NCBI RefSeq assembly: GCF_018137965.1 | Contig: NZ_CP073100.1 | Coordinates: forward strand, 3,297,754-3,361,753 | Direction of reading: 5' to 3' | Source of the DNA: Luteolibacter ambystomatis | Lineage (GTDB): Bacteria; Verrucomicrobiota; Verrucomicrobiia; Verrucomicrobiales; Akkermansiaceae | Length of the DNA: 64,000 bases | In this document: piece after piece, positions 26,919 through 37,420 of the stretch | Layout: every line of letters starts with the position of its first letter | Numbering within the stretch: position 1 is the first letter of the stretch | Translations under genes and position numbers: made by a program | Notes under the pieces: model-generated | Told to the model about the DNA's origin: nothing | The model's database searches: none | Seen by the model: only the letters and a program-made list of their open reading frames with translations

Positions 26919-26931
26919 GTTGAGGCGACTG

Positions 26932-27001
26932 CGGGGCAGTCCGGTTTTAGCCGGAATGCCCCGGAATCCAGCGTTCCAATCCGCGCATGGCGCGCGGATT
27001 G
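26932..27001 (-). promoter_or_regulatory. Two hairpins between tuf and tRNA-Trp
   Basis: On the minus strand, just after tuf, CAATCCGCGC (26977-26986) pairs with GCGCGGATTG (26992-27001). Next, CGGGGCA plus TCCGG (26932-26944) pair with CCGGA plus TGCCCCG (26951-26963), one mismatch. Neither has a U-tract. They probably mark processing of the tuf mRNA away from the tRNA. Confidence 0.5.
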
Positions 27002-27019
27002 AAAGCTCTTCGCGAAATA

Positions 27020-28204
<1,185 letters not shown>

Positions 28205-28254
28205 GGTGGTTGTTGGTTCGCGTGAGAGTTGCCGGATGAAGCGGACAACACCGC

Positions 28255-28329
<75 letters not shown>

Positions 28330-28443
28330 AACTGGCGTTGTACACCTCTCCCACCGGAGGACAAAAATTCCGCGGTCTGCTCCGGAGTTGAATCCGGAAC
28401 CGGCCGCGGAACCGGTGTCGGCCCTGGCGGGGAAAGCGGGCGG

Positions 28444-28472
28444 AAGTTGAACAAAGCCGTCGACTCTGTCAA
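28444..28472 (-). promoter_or_regulatory. Candidate promoter for tRNA-Thr/tuf block
   Basis: On the minus strand a perfect TTGACA (28467-28472) follows a run of eight T's; 17 bases on lies CAACTT (28444-28449), a poor -10. It would start about 100 bases before tRNA-Thr, in the 186-base gap between ymdB and the tRNA. The -35 and T-rich upstream element are good, the -10 is weak. Confidence 0.35.
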
Positions 28473-28515
28473 AAAAAATATCCTTGGAAAGAAGATTTTC
28501 GCCGGGCCTCTGATT

Positions 28516-29352
28516 TCAAAGGGTTTGAGGAGTTGCCGCGGCCGGTTCGGGTGCCTCCGCCTCGACCAAATGGGAGACCCGGCGCACCGAAATGCATTTT
28601 CCGGTCTCCGTATCCACATCCACGATCGCGCCGCACAGGCGCACCGGACCTTTCGCCACGGGAAAACGGGTCGGCAATCCGGTGCGGAACCGCCACACCA
28701 CCGATTCCACCGAGCGCCCGAGCACGGAATCCTCCGGGCCGCACATGCCAGCATCCGTCAGGAAGCCGGTGCCTCCGGGGAAAATGCGCTCGTCCGCCGT
28801 CTGGACGTGGGTGTGGGTCCCGACCACGAAGGAAGCCTTGCCGTCCAACAGCCTGCCCATGGCGATCTTCTCGCTGGTGGTCTCGGCATGGATCTCGCAG
28901 ACGATGATGTTCACCCCGTCCGCCCGCAGACGCTCGACCTCGGCCTCCGCAGCCAGAAACGGGTTTTCCAGCGGCGGCTGGATGAACGAGCGGCCCTGTA
29001 CCTGCACCACGCCGACCTTGCCCTTCGCCGTTTCCAGCACCACAGAACCACCGCCCGGCGTGCCCTCCGGATAGTTCAGGGGGCGTAAAAGGCGCGGCTC
29101 GGTCGGAAAATAATCCACGATTTCCGGCTGATCCCAGACGTGATCACCGGTGGTGACGACCGCGGCCCCCGCGCGCAGGAGATCAATGGTGATCCGCGGC
29201 GTGATTCCCCGGCCGCCGGCGGCGTTTTCGCCATTGACGATGATGAAATCGACTCCTTCTTCCTCGCGGAAGCGGGGTAATTGGGCGATGACAGCCTTGC
29301 GGCCCGGCTCGCCGACGACGTCACCCAGAAACAAGATGCGGAGAGAGGACAT
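28516..29352 (-). CDS. YmdB-type metallophosphoesterase (TIGR00282 family)
   Basis: 278 residues. Metal-binding motifs in order: FLGDVVGEPGR, NGENAAGGRG, TTGDHVWDQ, EIHAETTSEK and VVGTHTHVQTAD. Length and motifs match the YmdB 2',3'-cAMP phosphodiesterase family that in Bacillus affects biofilm and RNA turnover. Divergent from the amidase gene. The cyclic-nucleotide activity is inferred from family. Confidence 0.92.
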   Translation of the reverse strand: MSSLRILFLGDVVGEPGRKAVIAQLPRFREEEGVDFIIVNGENAAGGRGITPRITIDLLRAGAAVVTTGDHVWDQPEIVDYFPTEPRLLRPLNYPEGTPGGGSVVLETAKGKVGVVQVQGRSFIQPPLENPFLAAEAEVERLRADGVNIIVCEIHAETTSEKIAMGRLLDGKASFVVGTHTHVQTADERIFPGGTGFLTDAGMCGPEDSVLGRSVESVVWRFRTGLPTRFPVAKGPVRLCGAIVDVDTETGKCISVRRVSHLVEAEAPEPAAATPQTL

Positions 29353-29433
29353 GATGCGGAAAAACGTATGCGGCCTGAAGGCCCACCGGCCGAACTAACC
29401 ACCCCGATCCGCCACCGACAACCGAATTCCCCC

Positions 29434-30783
29434 ATGTCGCTCTGCACCAAAGCACTGGCGTTTCTTGTGCTGGTTATCCTCGCCGCGGGCAGCTGGCTGG
29501 CGCTGCGCCAGCCGGAGAAACCGGTCGTCCTTCCCGCCACCGAACGGCCCGCGGTGACGACGATTCCGGCCTCCCCACCGGGAGAAACCACCACTCCGGA
29601 ACCCGAGCGTCATCTTGGACCGCTGGGGGACGCCCCGGACTGGGCGGCGCTCGATGCCTATCAGGGCACCATCAGCCGGAAGGATTTCGAGCAGTTGCTG
29701 GATACCATCTTCACCACCGGCAGCGGATGGCGGAGTTACTTCTCCATCAACGACCAGGAGGCGGTGATCGCGACCGACGCCAGCGACAGCGGCCTGCGCT
29801 TCCATCTGCGCTTCGCCGCTCCGGATCACACTTCCCCTGCTCCGCGGCATTGGCGGACCGCCCGGGAATTGCCGCCCGCGCCCCCGGAGCGCCCGCTGGA
29901 GGGACTCCGCATCGCGATCGACCCCGGCCACATCGGCGGGGAGTGGGCGAAGATGGAGGAACGCTGGTTTGCCATCGGCGAGGCTCCACCGGTCTGCGAG
30001 GGCGATCTCACCCTCGCAGTCGCCCGGCTGTTGAAGCCGGAACTGGAATCGCTCGGCGCGACCGTCACGCTCGTCCGCAACGACTCCAAGCCCCTCACCC
30101 CGCTGCGCCCGGAAACCCTGATGGCAGCGGCGGAGGCAGCAACCGATCCCGGCGGCGATGTCCGCAAGACCGCCGAGCGCCTGTTCTACCGCACGGCCGA
30201 AATCCGCGCCCGGGCGGAGTATGTGAACCGCACCCTCAAACCGGATCTCGTTCTCTGCCTGCATTTCAATGCCGAGGCGTGGGGCCATGCATCCAATCCC
30301 TCGCTGACCGATCATTCCCACTGCCACCTGCTGCTCAACGGCGGCTATACCGACGAAGAGCTCGCCCTCGCCGACCAGCGTTACGAGATGCTTCGCAAGC
30401 TCCTCCAGCGCACGCATGCCGAGGAAGCCGCCGTGGGTGCGGACGTGGCCGCCTCCTTCTATTCGTCCACCGGTCTGCCGCCCTACACTTACAACCCTCT
30501 CTCGCGGAACGCCCGGATGGTGGATGGAAATCCCTATCTGTGGGCGCGCAACCTGCTCGCCAACCGGCTCTACGATTGCCCGGTGATCTTCATGGAGCCG
30601 TATGTGATGAACTCCCGGCACGACTACAACCGTATCCAGGCCGGAGACTACGAGGGGACGCGTGAGATCGATGGCAAGCTGCTGCCCTCCATTTTCCGCG
30701 AGTACGCCGGAGCAGTGGCCAACGGGTTGAAAACCCACTATGCCAAGGTCCGGCAGGGCGAGCCGCTGCTGCCCGAACACTAG
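29434..30783 (+). CDS. N-acetylmuramoyl-L-alanine amidase-like exported protein
   Basis: 449 residues from ATG 29434, chosen because it gives a membrane/signal segment at once (ALAFLVLVILAAGSWLAL); the frame is open further upstream but overlaps ymdB. A Pro/Thr-rich linker leads to an Amidase_3-type zinc fold: RIAIDPGHIGG (first His), a Glu in CEGDLTLAVARLLKPEL, and LVLCLHFNAEAW (second His). Would cleave the peptide stem from peptidoglycan. The domain is longer than usual, with insertions between the ligands. Confidence 0.82.
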   Translation: MSLCTKALAFLVLVILAAGSWLALRQPEKPVVLPATERPAVTTIPASPPGETTTPEPERHLGPLGDAPDWAALDAYQGTISRKDFEQLLDTIFTTGSGWRSYFSINDQEAVIATDASDSGLRFHLRFAAPDHTSPAPRHWRTARELPPAPPERPLEGLRIAIDPGHIGGEWAKMEERWFAIGEAPPVCEGDLTLAVARLLKPELESLGATVTLVRNDSKPLTPLRPETLMAAAEAATDPGGDVRKTAERLFYRTAEIRARAEYVNRTLKPDLVLCLHFNAEAWGHASNPSLTDHSHCHLLLNGGYTDEELALADQRYEMLRKLLQRTHAEEAAVGADVAASFYSSTGLPPYTYNPLSRNARMVDGNPYLWARNLLANRLYDCPVIFMEPYVMNSRHDYNRIQAGDYEGTREIDGKLLPSIFREYAGAVANGLKTHYAKVRQGEPLLPEH

Positions 30784-30796
30784 CATCGCCCCTCTC

Positions 30797-31624
30797 TTGA
30801 AACTACTCCTCTGCGGCCACGGCTACCTGGGCCAAGCCATTTCCCGCGAATTCCTGACCGCAGGCTGGGACATCACCGCCACTTCCCTCTCCGGTGGTGA
30901 TGGCACACGTTCCTGTGATCTTTCGTCCGCCGCCCAGGTGGCTGCCCTCGCGGACGAGCAGCCCGACTTCCTCGTCCACTGCGCCGCTTCGGGCCGGGGT
31001 GGTCCGGAGGCCTACCGCGCGGTCTATTTGGAAGGCTGCCGCCATCTTGTCGCGACCTTTCCCGGCATCCCCCTGCTCTTTACCTCCAGCACGTCCGTGT
31101 ATGCGCAAACCGATGGCTCGGTGGTGACGGAGGATAGCGACGCCGAACCGGATCGCGAGACGGGGCTGATTCTCCGTGAGACGGAAGAGCTCGTTCTCGC
31201 CTCCAGCGGCATCGTTACACGTCTGGCCGGCATCTATGGCCCGCACCGCAGCGTGATCCTGAAGAAGTTTCTCAATGGTGAAGCGGTGATCGAGGAAGAC
31301 GGCCGCCGCTATCTGAATCAAATCCATCGCGACGACGCCGCCCGCGCCATCCTGCATCTGGCATCTTCTCCATCTGATATTTCAGATTTGAAATCTCAAA
31401 TTTACAACGTCGGCGACTCGCACCCCCTCACCCAGTTGGAGGTCTACACAGCGCTCGCTTCGATTTTCGAAAAACCGCTGCCGCCCTCCGGCCCGCGTGA
31501 CCTCAACCGCAAACGCGGCTGGACCCACAAACGGGTCTCGAATGCGAAACTCCGCGCCACCGGTTGGGAACCGCTCTATCCATCTTTCCTCGACGCCGCA
31601 CCATACCTCGCGACCACGCTCTGA
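30797..31624 (+). CDS. NAD(P)-dependent epimerase/dehydratase (atypical SDR)
   Basis: 275 residues with TTG as start, giving MKLLLCGHGYLGQAI with the GxGxxG nucleotide loop; earlier ATG starts lie within the amidase gene. FTSSTSVYAQ holds the Ser and Tyr region; RLAGIYGPHRSV and LNQIHRDDAARAILHL are typical of the SDR group of the YeeZ type. An AT-rich palindromic stretch (31373-31404) inserts about ten residues (SDISDLKSQI) before YNVGDSHPLT. Substrate unknown. Confidence 0.85.
   Translation: MKLLLCGHGYLGQAISREFLTAGWDITATSLSGGDGTRSCDLSSAAQVAALADEQPDFLVHCAASGRGGPEAYRAVYLEGCRHLVATFPGIPLLFTSSTSVYAQTDGSVVTEDSDAEPDRETGLILRETEELVLASSGIVTRLAGIYGPHRSVILKKFLNGEAVIEEDGRRYLNQIHRDDAARAILHLASSPSDISDLKSQIYNVGDSHPLTQLEVYTALASIFEKPLPPSGPRDLNRKRGWTHKRVSNAKLRATGWEPLYPSFLDAAPYLATTL
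31373..31404. repeat. AT-rich palindromic insert inside a gene
   Basis: A 32-base stretch of roughly 25% GC sits inside a GC-rich coding region. It contains overlapping inverted repeats built on TGATATTTCA and AGATTTGAAATCT. Its frame encodes SDISDLKSQIY in the epimerase without a stop. Looks like a small in-frame palindromic repeat element. Confidence 0.55.
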
Positions 31625-31690
31625 GCAAATCCCTCGATTTCATGACAATTCCATGACACATCCGGAGATGAAACCGGCTGTCATCCTTGC

Positions 31691-34420
31691 ATGAGATCAA
31701 TCGTTCTCGCTTCCGCACTCACCCTCGCCGCAGCCGCCGCCCAGACCTCCGCGCCTCCGCTGAACGAACTGTTGCGCGACGGCCTCTTCGCCGAGGAAGT
31801 TTCCCAAGACAGCGAGGAGGCCGCCCGGAACTACAACCGGGTGCTTTCCCGCGCCGCAGCCGACGAGCCTTTCATCGCCAATGCGCTCTTCCGGCTGGCG
31901 GAAATCCGCCGCAAGCAGGATCGCAGGGACGAGGCCATCGCCCTCTATCAGCGGCTGCTCACGCGTTATCCGGACGCCGATCCGCAAGCGAAGTTGAGCC
32001 GCGAGGCGCTGGCCAAGCTGGGAGTGGCCGACACCACCTCTCCCGGCCCCATACAGGAGGATGACGAATCCCGCGAAGTCCAGAGGCTGGAAAAGCTGCT
32101 CCAATCCAGCCCGGACCTGCTTCGCAAGGACGACTTCTTCCTCGATAACATCCAGAAAGGCTGGGAGCGCCCCATCGTTTTCCTGCTCGATCATGGTGTG
32201 GCGGCCAACCGGGAGGCCGTGGGCAACGGGTTGGTCAAAGCCGCGACCATCGGCCACCTGAATATCGTCAAAGCGATCCTCAGCCGCGGAGTCGATCAGA
32301 AGGGGGATCTCGCCAAGAAGGCGCTCTGCTGTGCCGTCAACGCGGGCAACACCGCCATCGTCAAACTGCTGTTGGAATCCGGCATCACGCCCTTGTCCGA
32401 ACGCGCGGGAGACATCCCCAGCCACTATCCTCCATTGGGTCTCGCGGCCACCAGGAACCATCTGGACATCGCCAGGCTGCTCCTGGAGCACGGTGCCGAC
32501 GTCAATCAAGGTCCACTGGAGGAAGGCAGGAGCATCCGGGTGGAAGGGCTCACCACGTCGTATGCAAATCCGCTTTTCGCAGCCATCGCCAACAAGCATG
32601 CGGGCATGGTCGCCCTGCTGATCGAGAAGCGCGCGAACCTGAATGTGGCGAGCAGCTACACCGAAGCCACCCCTCTCGCGCTGGCCGCAGATATATCCAC
32701 GAAAACCGGCACCGAAATTCTCTCTCAACTGCTGGCCGCGGGAGCCGACCTGAAGACACCGGTGCCGGGCAGCCGCTCGCTGCTCCAGCGCGCGGCCTTC
32801 TCGGACAATGTCGAATCACTCAAGCTGCTGCTCGACCGTGGCGCGGTGCCGGAGCCCGGATGGATTGCCAGCGGATTCACGCCCTCCGGCGAAAATGCCA
32901 GGTTGGAACTTCTGCAGCGTTACGCGTTTCCGGTTTGGAGCCAGGAGTCCAAAGTCCGGATCATCGTCAGTGTCGGTGGCCATATGAGCGATGGCGCCCC
33001 GGGCAAAACCGACTCCGACAACAACTTCATCACCACAACCCCCATTCTAGCCGATCGTGACAAGAATGATGCACTCGGTTGCCCGGCGGCGCTCCTGCTT
33101 GAGGTGAAGTTCCTGAGCGCTTCCACGCCCGCCACGGAACTGACTCTCTATCGCCGCAAGCAGGAAGGAGGCTATCTCACCATTCCATTCGATTTTGGAA
33201 ATCCCGCACCCTATCCGGAGTTGCAATGGGGTGACATCCTGATGGTGGGTTACAAGCAGAGCACCCCTCCCCGTTCCGGATCGTCCAGCTCCGGATGGAG
33301 CGATGAAATCGGAACCTCTCTCCTGCAACATGTGGTGGTGCCGATCATCGTGGAGCTGAATGGCAGGGAACAAGCCCTGACACTGCATGGCGACTGCCTC
33401 GTCTATGATCCCACCAAGCCGGTGGCTCCGTGGCTCGGCTCCCGCGAACTGGCCGGGCTCTTGTTTGACCATATCCCCGACCAGCACATCACGATCACCA
33501 TTCACCGGAAAGGATCGGCCGGGCCCATTTCGATCGATCCGAACGACCCCGGTTCCGACAAGCCGCTGCGTGCGGGAGACCGTCTGGTCATCCACCGTGA
33601 CAAGCAAGAGCGCCGGAAGGACGAAGTCCGGGTCGTCTCTCCGGATTTGTGGTTCGATCTCCGCTTGGGGGAAGACCCTTTCTTCTCCCGGGAAGAAGCA
33701 GAGAGGCAATTCCTCCCGCCCACCTTGTTCCAAGCCATTGCCGACTGCTACACCGGCATCCGCTGGCCCGACAACCTTCCCTATCCTTCCACTCCTCTGA
33801 AATTGCTCGAGCGCATGCATGGAGTTCGAACCCTGCTGCCCCATCCGGATCTCGCCCACGTCCGCATCCGCCGGCAGAACTCCGATGGCGGCGAAACAAT
33901 CATCGACGTGAACATCGATGAAGCGGCTTCACGTTGCACCAATGAAACGACCTCCGCGGAGGCCAGGCTTCTCGATCAACCTCTCGTTCCCGGTGACATC
34001 GTGGAGCTGAAGACGCTCCCCGGCACAACCGATGTCCCATGGGCCGGCTTCAACGAAGCACAAAGCCGCCTGTTCACCAAGGCACTGTCCGGTCAGGTCA
34101 CCCTGGTGAGCGGAGGACAATCCATTGCCAAGGACATCCTCTATGCTCCGGCCACGATGCTGCCTTCCTCCTATGGGCCGGTGCCGGTCGAACGCTCCGC
34201 CAGGAACAGGACTCCACTCAGGCTCGCCGAGGCGCTGCGCGGGTGGGGGTATTCGGATGCCGGCACGATCAACCTGACCCGGAATGGCAAAACCAGCGAG
34301 GTCAGCGTCCCTGCGGTCCTGCTGCAGGATGGCGACCGGATTGAATCGAAATCCGGCCTGTTGCCTCAAGGGGTCCGCCCGCCCCGGCCACGAAGCGCCC
34401 CGAATACTCCGGGTCGGTAA
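31691..34420 (+). CDS. Large periplasmic protein with TPR and ankyrin repeats and SLBB-like C-terminal segments
   Basis: 909 residues after a signal peptide (MRSIVLASALTLAAAAA). Residues ~35-105 form a tetratricopeptide pair (ANALFRLAEIRRKQDRRDEAIALYQRLLTRYPDA). Residues ~130-400 are ankyrin repeats with GHLNIVKAILSRG, GNTAIVKLLLESG, NHLDIARLLLEHGADVNQ and NVESLKLLLDRGA. The remaining 500 residues are beta-rich and repeat a pattern of Gly-Asp followed by hydrophobics (WGDILMVG, AGDRLVIHR, PGDIVELKT, DGDRIESK), reminiscent of SLBB/polysaccharide-export folds. I do not recognise a named family for the whole. A sensor kinase gene follows after 22 bases. Confidence 0.75.
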   Translation: MRSIVLASALTLAAAAAQTSAPPLNELLRDGLFAEEVSQDSEEAARNYNRVLSRAAADEPFIANALFRLAEIRRKQDRRDEAIALYQRLLTRYPDADPQAKLSREALAKLGVADTTSPGPIQEDDESREVQRLEKLLQSSPDLLRKDDFFLDNIQKGWERPIVFLLDHGVAANREAVGNGLVKAATIGHLNIVKAILSRGVDQKGDLAKKALCCAVNAGNTAIVKLLLESGITPLSERAGDIPSHYPPLGLAATRNHLDIARLLLEHGADVNQGPLEEGRSIRVEGLTTSYANPLFAAIANKHAGMVALLIEKRANLNVASSYTEATPLALAADISTKTGTEILSQLLAAGADLKTPVPGSRSLLQRAAFSDNVESLKLLLDRGAVPEPGWIASGFTPSGENARLELLQRYAFPVWSQESKVRIIVSVGGHMSDGAPGKTDSDNNFITTTPILADRDKNDALGCPAALLLEVKFLSASTPATELTLYRRKQEGGYLTIPFDFGNPAPYPELQWGDILMVGYKQSTPPRSGSSSSGWSDEIGTSLLQHVVVPIIVELNGREQALTLHGDCLVYDPTKPVAPWLGSRELAGLLFDHIPDQHITITIHRKGSAGPISIDPNDPGSDKPLRAGDRLVIHRDKQERRKDEVRVVSPDLWFDLRLGEDPFFSREEAERQFLPPTLFQAIADCYTGIRWPDNLPYPSTPLKLLERMHGVRTLLPHPDLAHVRIRRQNSDGGETIIDVNIDEAASRCTNETTSAEARLLDQPLVPGDIVELKTLPGTTDVPWAGFNEAQSRLFTKALSGQVTLVSGGQSIAKDILYAPATMLPSSYGPVPVERSARNRTPLRLAEALRGWGYSDAGTINLTRNGKTSEVSVPAVLLQDGDRIESKSGLLPQGVRPPRPRSAPNTPGR

Positions 34421-34442
34421 CCACCAGTCCCCAGCGTCATTG

Positions 34443-36059
34443 ATGAAAGTCCGCTTCCCGCTGCTCGCCGCCTTGGTGCTGGTGCCGATGGTATTGCTCT
34501 CGGTGCTGGCGTGGCGGGGCGCGCATGCGCGGCGTGTGGAACTCATACATGAGCAGGGGGAGGAGGCACGGCGTCTGGCCTTGGCCTGCGCGCTGGAGAT
34601 CCGGAAGGAAATGGATCTCACCGCCATCAGCATTCCCAACTATCCCGACCCTCCCATCCCACAGGCCGACGACACCTGGAGCCGGAAATTGGAGGCGGCC
34701 GCCACCGCCGAGGAACTCCGGAAGTTGCGGGATGATCCCGCCGCCGGACTGACCACCTCGGGTCTGCCCGTGCGCGCGCTCGCGGCCTTCCGGATTTTGG
34801 AGATCACGGAAGCGGCTGCTCCGGGAGTGACACGGACGGACCAAACAATGTCCCCCGATGCAAAAGAATTCGAGCGCTTGGTCACTCACGAAGCGCCCTC
34901 GGTGATGACCGGCTTGCTGTTGGAACAAGCAGCCAATGAACCAATCGGTCCGGACGCGTTGGCCTGGCCCTCGCGGCAATCTCTCCGGGAATGGGCCGCC
35001 GCGCTTCCTCCGGATGCCAGACAGTGGGTGGGCACCTCGTGGCTGGACAATGGGAAGCACCTCACGGTGCCTCCGGACTGGATGGCGAAACTGCCGGCTC
35101 TTGTAAAAACCCCGGGGTGGAGCGCCCGGGCTGAGATTGTCGGCGTCGATGGATACCCGTACCACAACAAGCCGACAGCCGAACAGGAAGTCTCCGGCTA
35201 CCCCGGTCTCTCGATCCAGATCATGCCCCCGAAGGCGGGAGTCGTGGAGGCGGGGCTGGCCGCACAGGAACGTCTGTCGCTGGTGATGGTCGTGGCATCC
35301 GCCGTCACGGCCTTGGGTGGCATGGCGCTGCTCCATCGCACTCTCGCGCGCGAACGCCGCCTCAACGAATTGAAGAGCCACTTCGTCGCCAGCGTCTCGC
35401 ACGAACTGCGCGCGCCGGTGGGATCGATCCGATTGATGGCGGATGCCCTCGATGCGGGAAAGGTGGCACCGGAAACCGCCGCGGAATTCCATCGCCTCAT
35501 TTCACGCGAGGGAAAGCGGCTGTCCCATCTGATCGAGAATGTCCTCGATTTCGCCCGCATCGAACAAGGGCGGAAGCGCTGGCACTTCGAGCCGACCGAC
35601 ATGGTGTCGCTGGTTGCGGACACGATGAAGGTGATGGAACCTCCCGCCGCGGAGAAGCGGATCGCGCTGGGATTCATCCACGGTGTTTTCACAGCGGAAC
35701 CGGAAGTGGATGGGGCGGCTCTCCAGCAGGCACTGATCAACCTGCTCGACAATGCGATCAAGTTCTCCCCTCCCGACAGCGGCATCGAAGTCATCCTAGC
35801 CTCCGATGACCGCTGCTGGCGGCTCGCCGTGAGAGATCACGGCCCCGGCATCCCCAGGTCCGAGCATGCACGGATCTTCGAACGCTTCTACCGCCCCGGA
35901 GACGAATTGCGCCGGGAAACGCAGGGCACCGGCATCGGCCTCAGCCTGGTCAAAGCCATCGCCGAAGCCCATGGTGGCAAGGTCGAACTCGACAGCCGTC
36001 CGAACAGCGGCAGCACCTTCACCCTCGTGATCCCCCTCCATGCGCCTGCTGGTCATTGA
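34443..36059 (+). CDS. Sensor histidine kinase
   Basis: 538 residues from ATG 34443. Membrane helices at about 4-23 and 278-300 bracket a ~250-residue periplasmic sensor domain of no recognised family. HisKA contains FVASVSHELRAPVGS with His320; the ATPase domain has NLLDNAIKFS, DHGPGIPRSEHARIFERFYR and GTGIGLSLVKAI. No HAMP domain is evident. Overlaps the response regulator by 20 bases. With the preceding ankyrin protein it may form one operon. Confidence 0.93.
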   Translation: MKVRFPLLAALVLVPMVLLSVLAWRGAHARRVELIHEQGEEARRLALACALEIRKEMDLTAISIPNYPDPPIPQADDTWSRKLEAAATAEELRKLRDDPAAGLTTSGLPVRALAAFRILEITEAAAPGVTRTDQTMSPDAKEFERLVTHEAPSVMTGLLLEQAANEPIGPDALAWPSRQSLREWAAALPPDARQWVGTSWLDNGKHLTVPPDWMAKLPALVKTPGWSARAEIVGVDGYPYHNKPTAEQEVSGYPGLSIQIMPPKAGVVEAGLAAQERLSLVMVVASAVTALGGMALLHRTLARERRLNELKSHFVASVSHELRAPVGSIRLMADALDAGKVAPETAAEFHRLISREGKRLSHLIENVLDFARIEQGRKRWHFEPTDMVSLVADTMKVMEPPAAEKRIALGFIHGVFTAEPEVDGAALQQALINLLDNAIKFSPPDSGIEVILASDDRCWRLAVRDHGPGIPRSEHARIFERFYRPGDELRRETQGTGIGLSLVKAIAEAHGGKVELDSRPNSGSTFTLVIPLHAPAGH

Positions 36060-36717
36060 AGACGAACTGCCGATGCGCACCGCATTGGTCGAAACGCTTT
36101 CCGCGGAAGGCTACCGTGTACGCTCTGCCGAAAACGGAGAAGAGGGGCTGGAGATCGCATGCACGGAAACTTTCGATCTGGTCCTGCTCGACGTGATGAT
36201 GCCGGTCCTCGATGGCTTCTCCGTATGCCGGGAGCTGCGGAAGCGCGGCCGGCTCTTCCCCATCCTCATGCTCACCGCCAAGGGCCAGGTGGATGATCGC
36301 GTGGAGGGCCTGGACAATGGCGCGGACGACTATCTGGTGAAGCCTTTCAGCCTGCGCGAACTTCTCGCGCGCGTCCGCGCGTTGCTCCGCCGTCACGAAC
36401 AAAAAAGCGCGGTGCCGGAGACGGTGCAGCTTGGATCGGTCACGCTGGATTTCAAAAAGCAGATCGTGCATCGCAGCGGTGCCGAGCTTCCGCTTTCAGA
36501 CAAGGAAGCGGGAATGCTGCGCCTGCTGGCCGCGCATCCGGATGAACCGGTGTCCCGCGAGCGCTTTCTGGATGTGGTCTGGGGCTACAATGCCTATCCC
36601 TCCACCCGCACGGTGGACAATTTCATCGCCGCCTTGCGAACCAAGATCGAGGCCGATCCGGCAGCGCCCCGCCATCTCATCACGGTGCGTGGCACGGGAT
36701 ACCGGCTGGTCCCGTGA
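36040..36717 (+). CDS. OmpR/PhoB-family response regulator
   Basis: 225 residues. Receiver domain: acidic pocket in VIEDELPM, phosphoacceptor Asp51 in LVLLDVMMP, Thr in MLTAKG, Lys in YLVKPFSLREL. C-terminal winged helix ends GYNAYPSTRTVDNFIAALRTKIEADP and RGTGYRLVP. Paired with the kinase gene by 20-base overlap. Target genes unknown. Confidence 0.95.
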   Translation: MRLLVIEDELPMRTALVETLSAEGYRVRSAENGEEGLEIACTETFDLVLLDVMMPVLDGFSVCRELRKRGRLFPILMLTAKGQVDDRVEGLDNGADDYLVKPFSLRELLARVRALLRRHEQKSAVPETVQLGSVTLDFKKQIVHRSGAELPLSDKEAGMLRLLAAHPDEPVSRERFLDVVWGYNAYPSTRTVDNFIAALRTKIEADPAAPRHLITVRGTGYRLVP

Positions 36718-36759
36718 TCCCGTTTGACGTCACGCCAGAGTGCCTCCAGATTCGCGATC

Positions 36760-37392
36760 ATGAGAAAACTTCTCTCCATGCTCCTGCTCTGCCTCGGCAT
36801 CCAGACCGGATGGGCGGATTCCACAGCCAAGAAAACGGGAGCCGCTTACGAACCCCAGGAAGGAGACATCGTTTTCCAATCCCTGCCCAATGGCTGGGGC
36901 ATGGATCTGGTGGATGCCATCGAAGGATCGACCCACTCGCCCTATTCGCATTGCGGGATGGTTTTCCAGACGAGCGGTGCGTGGATGGTGATAGAGGCCA
37001 TCGGCCCGGTGCAGCACACACCGCTCGCCGAGTGGATCGCCCGCGGCCGCAAGAAGAAGGTGTGGGCTTATCGTCTGGCGGAGGATCAGAAGAAATTCAT
37101 CCCCACCGCGCTCGCCGCCATGAACAAGGATCTCGGCAAACCCTACGATCCACGCTACCGCTTCGACGATGATGCGATCTATTGCTCCGAGTTGATCTGG
37201 CGCGGATGGAAGGCCGCCACCGGCCACGGACTCGGCAAGACGGTGAAGCTCGGCGAGCTCGATTGGCAGCCGTATCGCAAGCTGATCGAACGGATCGAAG
37301 GAACCACGACCATTCCGGTGGATCGCGAGATGATCACCCCGCGCGATCTTGCAGCAGCGAGGGAACTGACCCAAGTCTATCCCCTGCCGTAA
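36760..37392 (+). CDS. YiiX/YebB-like NlpC/P60 family cysteine hydrolase
   Basis: 210 residues from ATG 36760, giving a signal peptide (LLSMLLLCLGIQTGWA). The permuted papain arrangement shows in order: EGDIVFQS, His in SPYSHCGMVF, and Cys in DDAIYCSELIW. YiiX-like enzymes act on lipid or peptide amide bonds at the cell envelope. It starts 43 bases after the response regulator and may share its transcript. Confidence 0.85.
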   Translation: MRKLLSMLLLCLGIQTGWADSTAKKTGAAYEPQEGDIVFQSLPNGWGMDLVDAIEGSTHSPYSHCGMVFQTSGAWMVIEAIGPVQHTPLAEWIARGRKKKVWAYRLAEDQKKFIPTALAAMNKDLGKPYDPRYRFDDDAIYCSELIWRGWKAATGHGLGKTVKLGELDWQPYRKLIERIEGTTTIPVDREMITPRDLAAARELTQVYPLP

Positions 37393-37416
37393 GCATGGTG
37401 GCTGGAAACCATGCTT
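37391..37416 (+). terminator. Hairpin after the YiiX-like gene
   Basis: AAGCATGGT (37391-37399) pairs with ACCATGCTT (37408-37416), overlapping the stop codon, followed by TTCAG. The stem is only moderately GC-rich and the T-run is short, so termination is tentative. Confidence 0.35.
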
Positions 37417-37420
37417 TCAG

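Noticed and set aside
28205-28254. Extended EF-Tu start
   Set aside because: Upstream in-frame codons run into tRNA-Thr; the ATG at 28202-28204 gives the standard N-terminus.
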